Program-made: the position numbers and the translations under genes | Source: Clostridiales bacterium | Lineage (GTDB): Bacteria; Bacillota; Clostridia; Oscillospirales; Oscillospiraceae | NCBI GenBank assembly: GCA_012838345.1 | Contig: DUPK01000038.1 | Coordinates: forward strand, 1-64,000 | Direction: 5' to 3' | Length of the DNA stretch: 64,000 nucleotides | In this document: in pieces, positions 35,200 to 44,145 of the stretch | Layout: every line of letters begins with the position of its first letter | How positions within the stretch are numbered: the stretch's first letter is position 1 | Notes under the pieces: generated by a model | The model's database searches: none | What the model was told of the DNA's origin: nothing | The model's input: only the letters and a program-made list of their open reading frames with translations

Positions 35200-36243
35200 T
35201 TGACTACCAAAATATTTCGCATTACAGACATAAGCAAGGCATCTTCGGAAATAGAAGAAGCCGCCCGGATAATAAAGCGCGGCGGGACCGTGGCCATTCC
35301 TACGGAGACTGTGTACGGCCTCGGTGCCAACGGACTTGACGAGAATGCCGTCAGAAAGGTATTTGAGGCGAAGGGCAGGCCCCAGGACAACCCGCTTATA
35401 CTCCACGTCGCCGACGATGACTGGATAGAGAGATACTGCGAGGATGTCCCGAAGGAAGCCTATGAGCTTACAAAGCGCTTCTGGCCGGGGCCGCTGACCA
35501 TAATATTAAAGCGCCGCAGTCTTGTTCCCGATATAACTACCGCGGGGCTTCCCACGGTCGGTATGCGCTGCCCGGACCACCCGATTACAAACGCACTTAT
35601 AAGAGCGGCCGATGTTCCGATAGCGGCGCCCTCCGCCAACATCTCCGGAAGGCCAAGCCCCACGAGCTTTGCCCATGTCCTCAAGGATATGGACGGCAAA
35701 ATCGACGCCATAATCGACGGCGGGGATTGCGCCGTGGGGCTTGAGTCCACAATAATCGACCTCACCGTAAAGCCTCCCAGACTCCTGCGCCCGGGCGGCG
35801 TGACATTGGAGCAGCTAAGGGACGTTTTGGGTGAGGTTAAAGTTGACGAGACGATAAACAGCCTTATGGGAAACGACGAAAAACCCAAGGCGCCCGGGAT
35901 GAAGTATCGCCACTACGCGCCGAAAGCGCCTGTGACAGTTGTGTGCGGCAGCCCCGAAAAATCTGCGCAGTATATACAAAAGCAGGACCTCGGAAATAAG
36001 GGTGTCCTTTGCTTTGACGAATTTGCCCATATGTTTGATGAAAAAAGGACGCTTTCATTCGGAAGCTCTACCGATTTGAAGGCACAGGCGGAAAGGCTTT
36101 TCGACGCGCTCCGTGCTTTCGATGATATGGATGTTTCGGAAGTCTTTGCACAGTGCCCGGTTGAGGAAGGTTTGGGGATCGCCATCGCAAACCGGCTTAA
36201 AAAGGCCGCGGGTTTTCGCATAGTTGATTTGGGGAGAGATTGA
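35200..36243 (+). CDS. tsaC: L-threonylcarbamoyladenylate synthase (Sua5/TsaC type)
   Basis: This 347-residue enzyme makes threonylcarbamoyl-AMP from threonine, bicarbonate and ATP for the t6A modification of tRNAs reading ANN codons. The YrdC domain (about 15-205) is clear: RGGTVAIPTETVYGLGAN, KGRPQDNPLILHV and APSANISGRPSPTS. A C-terminal Sua5 domain (about 235-345) makes this the long form. TTG at 35200 is the start, one base after the prfA stop, with GAGG in the prfA tail as ribosome site. Co-transcribed with prfA and coaE. Confidence 0.94.
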   Translation: MTTKIFRITDISKASSEIEEAARIIKRGGTVAIPTETVYGLGANGLDENAVRKVFEAKGRPQDNPLILHVADDDWIERYCEDVPKEAYELTKRFWPGPLTIILKRRSLVPDITTAGLPTVGMRCPDHPITNALIRAADVPIAAPSANISGRPSPTSFAHVLKDMDGKIDAIIDGGDCAVGLESTIIDLTVKPPRLLRPGGVTLEQLRDVLGEVKVDETINSLMGNDEKPKAPGMKYRHYAPKAPVTVVCGSPEKSAQYIQKQDLGNKGVLCFDEFAHMFDEKRTLSFGSSTDLKAQAERLFDALRAFDDMDVSEVFAQCPVEEGLGIAIANRLKKAAGFRIVDLGRD

Positions 36244-36244
36244 A

Positions 36245-36853
36245 ATGCTTGTAATCGGCATTACGGGCGGTTCGGGGGCCGGCAAGACCACCGTTCTCAA
36301 TGAGATTGGACGGATGGGCGGCTGCACAATCGACTGCGACGCTCTCTATCACGAGCTTTTAAAGAGCTCTAAAGATATGCTGCTTGAGATAGACGGGGAG
36401 TTTCCGGGCGTTATAAAAGACGGCATTCTCGACCGCAAGGCGCTCGGAAAGATTGTCTTCGGCGACGCGGGGGCGTTGGGGCGCTTAAACGAGATAACGC
36501 ACAAATACGTCGCAAGCGAAGTAGAGAAAATACTCGCGGCCGCTGAGAACGCTGGCAAAACCCTCGCCGGCATTGACGCCATCGCTCTCATCGAGAGCGG
36601 ACTGTCCCGTATTTGCGATGTAACCATAGGAGTTATCGCGCCGGCGGAGCACAGGGTAAGGCGCCTGATGGAGCGCGAGGGTATTTCAAGGGAGTATGCC
36701 CTTTTGAGGATAAACGCTCAGAAGGACGACGAGTTTTATAAACGCAACTGCGACCATGTTCTCCGAAATGACTATGAGAGCGCGGAAGAATTCAGGCTGC
36801 GGTGCAGGGAACTGCTAAGCGCCGTTATCGTCAAAACGAAGGGTAATATATAA
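36245..36853 (+). CDS. coaE: Dephospho-CoA kinase
   Basis: This 202-residue kinase carries out the last step of CoA synthesis. The P-loop GGSGAGKTT lies at residues 7-15, followed by IDCDALYHEL and the DGILDRKALGKIVF lid region typical of CoaE. GGGGAGA precedes ATG at 36245, one base after the tsaC stop. A longer in-frame start upstream would overlap tsaC and lacks a ribosome binding site. Its presence in an operon with translation genes is common in Firmicutes. Confidence 0.93.
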   Translation: MLVIGITGGSGAGKTTVLNEIGRMGGCTIDCDALYHELLKSSKDMLLEIDGEFPGVIKDGILDRKALGKIVFGDAGALGRLNEITHKYVASEVEKILAAAENAGKTLAGIDAIALIESGLSRICDVTIGVIAPAEHRVRRLMEREGISREYALLRINAQKDDEFYKRNCDHVLRNDYESAEEFRLRCRELLSAVIVKTKGNI

Positions 36854-36986
36854 GCTAAGTAAACGCACAAAAAGAAAAACAGCCTGCCGCTCGCCGACGG
36901 GCATCAGCCGCAAAGCGTGTTATTGACTTCTTCAAAGCAGGGGGAGTATAATGCACTCGTTCGCGGAAGCAAATGGAGGTTTCATA

Positions 36987-38246
36987 ATGAGTATTTACGA
37001 AGAGCTTGAATCAAATGTAAGGTCCTATTGCAGAAGCTTTCCCGTATCCTTCAACAGGGCGAAGATGTCAAAAATGTACTCGGAAGACGGCAGGGAGTAC
37101 ATCGACTTTTTCAACGGAGCTGGCGCTTTAAACTACGGACATAACAACGACTACATCAAAAAAAGAATAATCGAATATATTGAGAATGACGGAATTAGCC
37201 ATGCGCTTGATTTGCACACTAAGGTCAAAGAGGATTTTCTGGCAACCTTCCGCGATTTGATACTCAAACCCAGAGCGCTAGATTATAAGGTCATGTTCTG
37301 CGGCCCCACGGGGACAAACGCGGTTGAAGCGGCGCTCAAGCTCAGCCGGAAGGTAAAAAAGCGCACCGGCATTTTTGCTCTTACCGGCTCTTTCCATGGC
37401 ATGACGCTGGGGAGCCTTTCGATAAGCAGCGGAAAAACGCCGCGCGCCGGAGCGGGGTTGCCGCTTACCGGAGTCACCTTCATACCGCACCCATACAACC
37501 ACCCCGAAATCGACACGATAGCATATATGGAGGAGCTGATGACGGACGAGTATTCGGGCGTCGAGAAGCCCGCGGCGGTGTTTATCGAGACCGTGCAGGC
37601 TGAGGGCGGCGTTATTCCCTTGAGCGATAAGTTCATCCGCGACCTGCGCGAGCTCTGCGATCGTCAGGATGTGCTGCTGGTTGTAGACGACATACAGGTC
37701 GGCTGCGGCAGAACGGGCAAGTTCTTCTCCTTCGAAAGGGCGGGGATTGTGCCCGATATGGTCACCCTCTCTAAGTCCATAAGCGGCTACGGCCTGCCGA
37801 TGGCTCTGCTCCTTATCAGGCCCGAGCTTGACATATGGAAGCCGGCGGAGCACAACGGGACATTCAGGGGCAACCAGCTCGCCTTTGTCGGAGCCAAGGC
37901 CGCGCTTGAGTACCGTGAGAAGAACGGACTTGAGGAAAAGACCCGCCAGAACGAGGATCTAATCCGCGAATTCGTGACGGAAAGGCTCCTGCCCATGGAC
38001 AAAAACCTCCGCTATCGCGGCATAGGGATGATACACGGCGTAGACTTCGGCGCGGTTGAAATTGAAGACGCGGCGGGGCTCGTCGCGAGAGAGTGCTTCT
38101 TAAACGGCCTAGTCATAGAGCGCGCCGGCAGGGGAGACTGCGTGCTTAAAATCATGCCGGCTCTTACGATTGAAGAGGATGAGCTGATTAAGGGACTTGA
38201 AATCATAGAAAAATCTATGAAAAAGGTCCTTTTGGGCAATAAATAA
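36987..38246 (+). CDS. ectB: Diaminobutyrate--2-oxoglutarate aminotransferase-like protein (EctB family)
   Basis: This 419-residue PLP enzyme of class III aminotransferases (fold type I) resembles EctB/DABA aminotransferase. Visible features are FFNGAGALNYGHNN near residue 38, FCGPTGTNAVEAALKL near 105, FVETVQAEGG-like FIETVQAEGGVIPL near 206, VVDDIQVGCGRTGKFF near 235 and the cofactor lysine in TLSKSISGYGLP near 263. EctB interconverts aspartate semialdehyde and 2,4-diaminobutyrate. GGAGG at 36975-36979 sets ATG at 36987 (a further in-frame ATG at 36951 has no such site). No ectA or ectC lies nearby, so ectoine synthesis is not supported here. Confidence 0.85.
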   Translation: MSIYEELESNVRSYCRSFPVSFNRAKMSKMYSEDGREYIDFFNGAGALNYGHNNDYIKKRIIEYIENDGISHALDLHTKVKEDFLATFRDLILKPRALDYKVMFCGPTGTNAVEAALKLSRKVKKRTGIFALTGSFHGMTLGSLSISSGKTPRAGAGLPLTGVTFIPHPYNHPEIDTIAYMEELMTDEYSGVEKPAAVFIETVQAEGGVIPLSDKFIRDLRELCDRQDVLLVVDDIQVGCGRTGKFFSFERAGIVPDMVTLSKSISGYGLPMALLLIRPELDIWKPAEHNGTFRGNQLAFVGAKAALEYREKNGLEEKTRQNEDLIREFVTERLLPMDKNLRYRGIGMIHGVDFGAVEIEDAAGLVARECFLNGLVIERAGRGDCVLKIMPALTIEEDELIKGLEIIEKSMKKVLLGNK

Positions 38247-38288
38247 TGTACGGCCACGGGCCGTTTTCTGAAAGGTTGGATAAAATAT

Positions 38289-39677
38289 ATGGCGGATAAA
38301 AAGGAAAAACTCTTTTACCAGCAGAAAAATGCCTATGACATCATATCCGATGAGGAAAAAAAGGCCTGCTACGATTACAGCGAGGGCTATAAAAAGTATC
38401 TGGACAACTGCAAAACCGAGCGCATGAGCGTAAAATACTCGATAGCCCTTGCCGAGAAGGAGGGCTTTAAACCCTATGTGCCCGGCATGGACATTAAGGC
38501 CGGAGACAGGCTGTATTTTAACAGCAGGAACAAGGCGCTTTTCCTTGCGGTCATCGGGACAAAGCCTCTTAGCGAGGGCATAAACATAGCGGCCGCACAT
38601 ATCGACAGCCCCAGGCTTGACTTAAAGCCGGTTCCTCTTTACGAGGACAGCGAGCTTGCGTTTTTCAAGACGCGCTATTACGGGGGCATAAAAAAGTACC
38701 AGTGGGTTGCGATTCCGCTTGAGCTCTACGGGACCGTCGCGCTAAAGGACGGCAGCACGGTGGAGGTTTCCATCGGAGACAAGCCCGACGACCCGCAGCT
38801 TGTGATAACTGATTTGCTGCCCCACCTCGGCGCCGACCAGATGAAAAAGACGCTCTCGGAGGCCTTTACCGGCGAGGGGCTGAATATTCTCATCGGCAGC
38901 AGGCCTGATAAGGAAACCGAGGGCTCCGACCGCGTCAAGATGACGGTAATGAGCATATTGAATGAGAAGTTTGGAATCGTCGAAGAGGATTTCCTCTCGG
39001 CCGAGCTTGAGGCCGTTCCCGCCTACAGCGCAAGGGACCTCGGTCTCGACCGCAGCATGGTAGGCGCCTACGGACACGACGACCGCTCCTGCGCGTATGC
39101 GGGGCTTGCCGCTATTCTGGAGACGAAAACACCCGAAAAAACCGCGGTCTGTGTTCTTGCGGACAAAGAGGAGATTGGCTCCGAGGGAATTACGGGAATG
39201 AAATCCCGCAGCTTTGAGTGGTTTATAGGCTCTCTTTGCGATAAGAAGAGCGTAAGGCTTGAAGACTGCTTTGCAAACTCCTTCTGCCTGTCGGCCGACG
39301 TCTGCAACGCCTTCGACCCGAATTATCCCGAGGTTTCCGAGAAGAGGAATAACGCCAAACTGAACTACGGTACCGCTATACTGAAGTTTACGGGCTCAAG
39401 GGGCAAGAGCGGCTCAAGCGACGCCTGCGCCGAGACGATAGGGAAGCTGCGCGCAATGTTTGAAAAGGGCGGTGTAATCTGGCAGATGGCCGAACTCGGC
39501 AAGGTCGACCAGGGCGGTGGCGGCACTGTCGCGAAATTTATGGCCGAGAGGAATATCGAAACGGTCGATGCCGGAGTGCCGGTGCTCTCCATGCACGCGC
39601 CTTACGAGGTTGTTTCCAAAATAGACTGCTATATGACATACAAGGCGGTAAAGGCACTGTATTTATACAATTCCTGA
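38289..39677 (+). CDS. M18-family aminopeptidase
   Basis: This 462-residue zinc aminopeptidase of the M18 family (aminopeptidase I, LAP4-like) shows the metal-binding AAAHIDSPRLDLKP near residue 100, DKEEIGSEG near 291 with the catalytic glutamates, and the C-terminal MHAPYEVVSKID motif with the last metal histidine. It should remove N-terminal residues from cytoplasmic peptides. The reading frame is intact to its stop at 39677, but the mobile region begins only 3 bp later and a copy of its last 11 bases reappears at 47450. The natural 3' flank, perhaps with its terminator, was moved 7.8 kb away. Confidence 0.92.
   Translation: MADKKEKLFYQQKNAYDIISDEEKKACYDYSEGYKKYLDNCKTERMSVKYSIALAEKEGFKPYVPGMDIKAGDRLYFNSRNKALFLAVIGTKPLSEGINIAAAHIDSPRLDLKPVPLYEDSELAFFKTRYYGGIKKYQWVAIPLELYGTVALKDGSTVEVSIGDKPDDPQLVITDLLPHLGADQMKKTLSEAFTGEGLNILIGSRPDKETEGSDRVKMTVMSILNEKFGIVEEDFLSAELEAVPAYSARDLGLDRSMVGAYGHDDRSCAYAGLAAILETKTPEKTAVCVLADKEEIGSEGITGMKSRSFEWFIGSLCDKKSVRLEDCFANSFCLSADVCNAFDPNYPEVSEKRNNAKLNYGTAILKFTGSRGKSGSSDACAETIGKLRAMFEKGGVIWQMAELGKVDQGGGGTVAKFMAERNIETVDAGVPVLSMHAPYEVVSKIDCYMTYKAVKALYLYNS
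39667..39677. repeat. Left copy of an 11-bp duplication flanking the mobile region
   Basis: ACAATTCCTGA, the last codons and stop of the aminopeptidase gene, is repeated exactly at 47450-47460, just outside the right repeat. It may be a target-site duplication or an attachment-type repeat. Confidence 0.7.
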
Positions 39678-39680
39678 CGC

Positions 39681-40084
39681 TGTTCCGGCAAAATTTGACT
39701 AATTGTCCCTCCATTCCTTGCAAGCTTTTTCTATTCCCATACGGCCAATTAGTCTTCTCATTTTCCTCATTTCTTGCAAGCATTGATATTCCTGCTTGCC
39801 AATGAGCGTTGATATGCCGGCACCATTCTAACAACTGTTTATACCCCGATTTAAACCCTATATAAGTGCCAAAAAGCCTGAGAATTCACGTTTTGTTCGT
39901 GTATTCTCAGGTTTTTTATTACCAAAATGGCGTGAGGGAAGGGGATATAGAGAGATGTGAGAGGGATATGAAAATGAAGGAATGTGAAGTCATAGTGTCA
40001 TCCTGGGATATGCGTATGAGAGGACTGGGAAGGTATGAAGAATGCAAATTTTGGGGGGACAATTAGTCTAATTTTGCCGCGACA
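39681..40084. repeat. 404-bp element with TGT...ACA inverted termini, left copy
   Basis: It begins TGTTCCGGCAAAATT and ends with the inverse of TGTCGCGGCAAAATT; about 28 of the first 32 positions agree between the two termini. A second copy in the same orientation lies at 47042-47446. The TGT/ACA tips and internal repeats of AATTAGTC-type motifs resemble Tn7-family ends. No gene fits inside; a strong bidirectional terminator hairpin (39877-39890 with 39898-39911) lies in the middle. It could be a MITE-like derivative or a pair of fused transposon ends. Confidence 0.85.
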
Positions 40085-40097
40085 TTTACATAGTATC

Positions 40098-40408
40098 TTC
40101 GAATAAATAAAAAGGCCGATTTATTCGGAGTTTTTGGGTATATTATGTCAACCAAAACCCACATTTTGCAACAACACCCACACGATATTGCACAGTATTA
40201 CCATATAATTACAAAAAATAGCCGATTTTCTCCGAAAAAATACCCAAAACGCAAGAAATATTGCATGATTTATTCGGAGAATGATTGATATATTGCACAA
40301 AAAAGTAGAGAAATTAGCCTTATATATATTAAATATATACAATAAATCTGAGAGCCAATCTGGATTTATTCCAAGTTTTTTGCCAATTTTCTCGGAAAAA
40401 ATAATTCA
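40098..40408. promoter_or_regulatory. Cluster of TTTATTCGGAG-type motifs before tnsA
   Basis: At least six variants of TTTATTCGGAG occur in both orientations (near 40098, 40119, 40229, 40269, 40364 and 40390) in the AT-rich gap before tnsA. Tn7-family ends carry several TnsB-binding repeats, so these are candidate transposase sites or operator sites for the tns operon. Spacing is irregular and no single end could be fixed. Confidence 0.45.
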
Positions 40409-40461
40409 TTTTGGAATCCCTAAATTATGCGGAAAAATTTTATGCCAGGAGGTTTATTTTG

Positions 40462-40869
40462 ATGCAGAAAATCAAAACACAAAGACAGGATTTTCAATTT
40501 TATAGCGAAAAAAACAAGTGCATTTTTATAGCACATTCATTGGAGGCCAAAAAGTTTGCAGACATGCTAGAAGAAGACAAAACAGTTTTGAGTTACCGAG
40601 TATGTGTGCCTATTGACCCTCAGGAACTACTGAAAGTCAGTATGGTGGACATTAGGAAGGAATACAAACCGGAGGTTGGAGACACAAAACCAACGTGGGA
40701 GACCGACTTCCTAATCGAATACGCAACAGGCAAGAAAGCTGTCAGAGAACTATCGAAAGATGAGCTGCTTGAAAAGCGCGCTGAGCTGGAAAAACTCGAA
40801 CTCTCCCGCCGCTATTGGAAGTCACAAGGCATTACCGACTGGAAGATAGTCTTATTCCAGAAAAAATAA
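40462..40869 (+). CDS. tnsA: Short TnsA-like transposon endonuclease
   Basis: This 135-residue protein is placed as TnsA by order and by a restriction-enzyme-like pattern: SLEAKKFADMLEEDKTV (E28), WETDFLIEY (D82) and KKAVRELSK, where K99 may replace the usual lysine of an E-V-K motif. TnsA cuts the 5' strands at the transposon ends so that the element leaves by cut-and-paste. The usual protein is about twice as long; here only the nuclease domain is present. AGGAGG at 40447-40452 supports ATG 40462. It precedes tnsB by 94 bp. The assignment depends partly on context. Confidence 0.7.
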   Translation: MQKIKTQRQDFQFYSEKNKCIFIAHSLEAKKFADMLEEDKTVLSYRVCVPIDPQELLKVSMVDIRKEYKPEVGDTKPTWETDFLIEYATGKKAVRELSKDELLEKRAELEKLELSRRYWKSQGITDWKIVLFQKK

Positions 40870-40963
40870 GACACAAAGTAAAGTAGTTCCTCATTACATA
40901 GAGCCAGCAAATGATGAATGAAAACACCAGACCTAAAACACACAAAGAAAGGAGCAACGAAAA

Positions 40964-42700
40964 ATGATACAGTACACGTTTGTCGATACCGGTACAGAAA
41001 TCTACAGAATACTGGTCGAGACCCCTGATGGCGCATTTGTTATCTCACATAACGAGCCAAACAAGATTCTGTTCATGTCTAACGAAGCATTGGCAAACGC
41101 CACTCGAATTAAACCGCCGGCCTTATTTGAGAAGAACACAAAGAGAGTCCAGAAGCCGACCAAGGCAGTTGCCGAGCGCATGGAAGTGATTCGACCGCTG
41201 CTTGAGGATGAGGTGTATATCACAAGCAAGAAAAAAAGAAACGAAATGGCATCCCAACTCGAAAAGCAGTATGGCGTCACAAAACGGACTATATTATCCC
41301 TGTTTTATAAATACCTTGGATTAGGAACTCCATCTCGCGGAAATGGCGGGTCTGACGATGACAAACCCCGCGTATCCAAGTACGCAAAAGAGTTTGATTA
41401 CGCCATTAGGAAGTATTATTTCAACGCAAAGAAAAACAGCTTGGCAACGACATACAGCTTAATGCTGGGTGAATTATTTACAAAACCAGACGGCAGCCTT
41501 ATGGATAAACACCCAACAAAATCTCACCATTTCTATTACGATAACGGATACCGCGAGATGCCGGAGAAGCAAATATCCAGAGAGGGCTTAACGCATTATC
41601 AGCGCAACAGCAGACCCAAATTGGGAAATCAGCGTCTATGGGCTGAAAGAATCGGCGCGACATTTCAGGTAGACGCCACTATAGCCGACATCTATCTCCG
41701 CGATGAGCTGACCGGGGCAGTAATGGGCCGCCCGACGTTATACTTGGCCGTTGATTCTCTGTCCGGTTTGATAACCGGTATTCATATCACCATGGATGAA
41801 CTCGGAGAGGAGGCCGTTATGGCTTTGCTCTGGAATATCGTCCGAGATAAGGTCGCTTACTGTCAGGAATACGGCATAGATATTACCCCTGAACAATGGC
41901 CGTGCTTTGGCGCCATGCCAAGAACCATCGTTGTCGACAGAGGAAAAGAGTTTGCTTCAAGCCGGATGGACGAGCTATGCATCAAATATGGGCTGACTAT
42001 ACAACGGTTGAAACCCTTCCGGCCCGACAACAAGGGCATGGTAGAGAAGACATTCGACCTGCTGCAAAGCTCCTATAAATCATTCCTAAGAGGCAAAGGT
42101 GTTATTGAGCCCGACGCAATGGAACGCTGGGCAATCCAATACAGCGAACAGGCTACTTTGAGTCTGCGTGAGTACACCGAAATAGTCCTGAATTGCGTCA
42201 TCTATCTTAACAGCGCAAGAGTATTGCAGAATCTCCCACTCACACTGGCTGATGCGGACCCCACGCCCGCCGGCGTCTGGAGATGGTGTGAGCAGACGGG
42301 AAATAGCGATATGCTGCCGGTAGATATAGAAGAAGTGAGAATAAGACTTCTTCCGAGAGCGACCGGATATATCACAAAATACGGACTTGAGTACAACAAA
42401 ATCCGTTATTTCAATTCTGCGTACAAACGCCGTTTCTATGAAGCAGGGCTGAATGGAAAGGAAAAAGTAACGGTCGCTTATGACAATGATAGTGTTGACT
42501 GTGTGTATCTGTATGAGAACGACCAGTTTGTGAGATTTGATTTGGCTCTATCCAGCAAAGACGCATCCGGAAGAGACTGGGATGAGATAGAATCCTCTCG
42601 CAAAGAAACGAAAAGCAAAGTCAATGCATTAAAAGAAGAAGAAAAAGTGGCTAAGATTGAGCTTCAGCAGAAAATTAAAAGAATAGCAAACAAGGGGTGA
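40964..42700 (+). CDS. tnsB: TnsB-like DDE transposase
   Basis: This 578-residue transposase carries the RNase H-fold integrase core with the DDE triad D237 (FQVDATIADIY), D325 (IVVDRGKEF) and E361 (GMVEKTF); the 35-residue spacing of the last two is typical. An N-terminal DNA-binding region with helix-turn-helix (about 60-130) and a C-terminal Mu-type beta-barrel (about 460-540) complete the Tn7/Mu/Tn552 layout. It recognises transposon ends and joins 3' ends to target DNA. AAAGGAG precedes the ATG. Its end nearly overlaps tnsC, which fits a single operon. Confidence 0.92.
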   Translation: MIQYTFVDTGTEIYRILVETPDGAFVISHNEPNKILFMSNEALANATRIKPPALFEKNTKRVQKPTKAVAERMEVIRPLLEDEVYITSKKKRNEMASQLEKQYGVTKRTILSLFYKYLGLGTPSRGNGGSDDDKPRVSKYAKEFDYAIRKYYFNAKKNSLATTYSLMLGELFTKPDGSLMDKHPTKSHHFYYDNGYREMPEKQISREGLTHYQRNSRPKLGNQRLWAERIGATFQVDATIADIYLRDELTGAVMGRPTLYLAVDSLSGLITGIHITMDELGEEAVMALLWNIVRDKVAYCQEYGIDITPEQWPCFGAMPRTIVVDRGKEFASSRMDELCIKYGLTIQRLKPFRPDNKGMVEKTFDLLQSSYKSFLRGKGVIEPDAMERWAIQYSEQATLSLREYTEIVLNCVIYLNSARVLQNLPLTLADADPTPAGVWRWCEQTGNSDMLPVDIEEVRIRLLPRATGYITKYGLEYNKIRYFNSAYKRRFYEAGLNGKEKVTVAYDNDSVDCVYLYENDQFVRFDLALSSKDASGRDWDEIESSRKETKSKVNALKEEEKVAKIELQQKIKRIANKG

Positions 42701-42705
42701 GAAAA

Positions 42706-44145
42706 ATGAAATATGGCAATGACAACGTAGTGGACGCCATTTACTCAGGAGAAAAGAAAGGTAATCCGTTTCTTGAAGCCATGCCGGAAATGGTGTCCAC
42801 AGAAGAAGTAATTCGCAGACTGGCTTCATTTCCTGTTCAACCTGAAGACGCCAAAAATCTATCAGATGAGCAGCGTAATAACCTAATATCTTCGATTAGC
42901 GATTTCTTTCTTCCCATGCCATACATGATGTACATATACAACAAGCTGCACCGGGCAATGCTGTCTTCCTGCATGAGCCAGTCAGCCTATCAGAGAGTTC
43001 AAAAGATAGACAAACTCTTCAATGGCAAACCCGTCAATCATCTCACCCAGCCGGATAGCTTCGCCATATTAGGAATACCGGGCATCGGGAAGACTTCTAC
43101 GCTAAAGAAATGTCTTTCCCTAATACCTCAAGTCATCCGGCATCACGAGTACGACTCCAGACCTTTTGAATGCACGCAAATAACCTATATTTACATTGAG
43201 TGCCCCGCGGATTGCTCACTTAAAACGCTGTGCTATGAAATCCTGGCCGCGATTGATAGCTGTGCAAATACAAATTTTCTTTCGAAGCACGCATCAAGCT
43301 TGTCTATATCAGCTCTGGCCACCCATCTCAAACTGGTTGTCGCCAACTGCAACCTGTCTTTGATAGTTATTGATGAAATACAAAACGCGGTCGACTTTGC
43401 GAATAAGAATCACAGAGTCAAACCGCTGATTAAGTTTCTTGTAGAGCTCACTAATGAGGTCTCCAGCGGCATTTGCTTCGTCGGGACCCCGGCCGCCGAA
43501 CTGGTGTTTAGGCAAGAGGAGCACCTCATGCGCAGAACAAGAGGGTACAGACTGAACGCAATGAAAAACGACGGCGCGTTCCACTCGTTCCTCCAGGAGC
43601 TATGGAAGTATCAATACCTGGAGCGGCCGGCCAAGCTGACCAATACCATGAGGAAGATTTTCTATCAGTATTCCGGCGGAGTACCATCTTACATAATCAG
43701 TCTCTTTCAAGAAGCACAGAGCCAAGCTATCTTGAGCGGCGAGAAGATGCTAACCGAAGCATCCGTCTTAAAAGCAGCTAAGTTACTGAACCTCGCTGTT
43801 CCTGAGCCTTGTGCAGAAGGAATGTCCATCTCTGAGTTTGAGGTAAAGGACTTCCGTATCGGCAGCTATATGGAAATGGATACTCCTGAAAATATGAGAG
43901 ACGCAGAAGACACGGAGAACACAGAGAGCGCAGTTGATGAAGAAAAGCCACAAAGCGCAAATGAGACCATTACAGCGACCACAACGATTCAGGCAGAAAA
44001 CAATTCGTCGACAGCAGCCAAGGGAAGGCCAGCATTGGATAGGGAAGTAGAGGACATACTTCAAATCTATCAAGACGAGAACAGGACAGCAAAAATGCGC
44101 AAAGCTCTTGTAGATAAAGACCTTGTTACGGTGATTCTATGCTGA
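42706..44145 (+). CDS. tnsC: TnsC-like AAA+ transposition regulator
   Basis: This 479-residue ATPase carries Walker A GIPGIGKT (residues 123-130) and Walker B LIVIDE (D223, E224), plus a sensor region ending in a conserved arginine-rich stretch (MRRTRGYRLNA). TnsC forms ATP-dependent filaments on target DNA and links target selection by TniQ to the TnsAB transposase. ATG at 42706 follows GGGGTGAG; GTG at 42697 overlapping the tnsB stop is an alternative. The C-terminal 100 residues are acidic and low in complexity. Its stop overlaps the tniQ start. Confidence 0.9.
   Translation: MKYGNDNVVDAIYSGEKKGNPFLEAMPEMVSTEEVIRRLASFPVQPEDAKNLSDEQRNNLISSISDFFLPMPYMMYIYNKLHRAMLSSCMSQSAYQRVQKIDKLFNGKPVNHLTQPDSFAILGIPGIGKTSTLKKCLSLIPQVIRHHEYDSRPFECTQITYIYIECPADCSLKTLCYEILAAIDSCANTNFLSKHASSLSISALATHLKLVVANCNLSLIVIDEIQNAVDFANKNHRVKPLIKFLVELTNEVSSGICFVGTPAAELVFRQEEHLMRRTRGYRLNAMKNDGAFHSFLQELWKYQYLERPAKLTNTMRKIFYQYSGGVPSYIISLFQEAQSQAILSGEKMLTEASVLKAAKLLNLAVPEPCAEGMSISEFEVKDFRIGSYMEMDTPENMRDAEDTENTESAVDEEKPQSANETITATTTIQAENNSSTAAKGRPALDREVEDILQIYQDENRTAKMRKALVDKDLVTVILC

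Noticed and set aside
39866-40066. Frames inside the 404-bp repeats read as small transposon genes
   Set aside because: They run through the terminator hairpin, differ between the two copies in length and frame, and lack ribosome sites.
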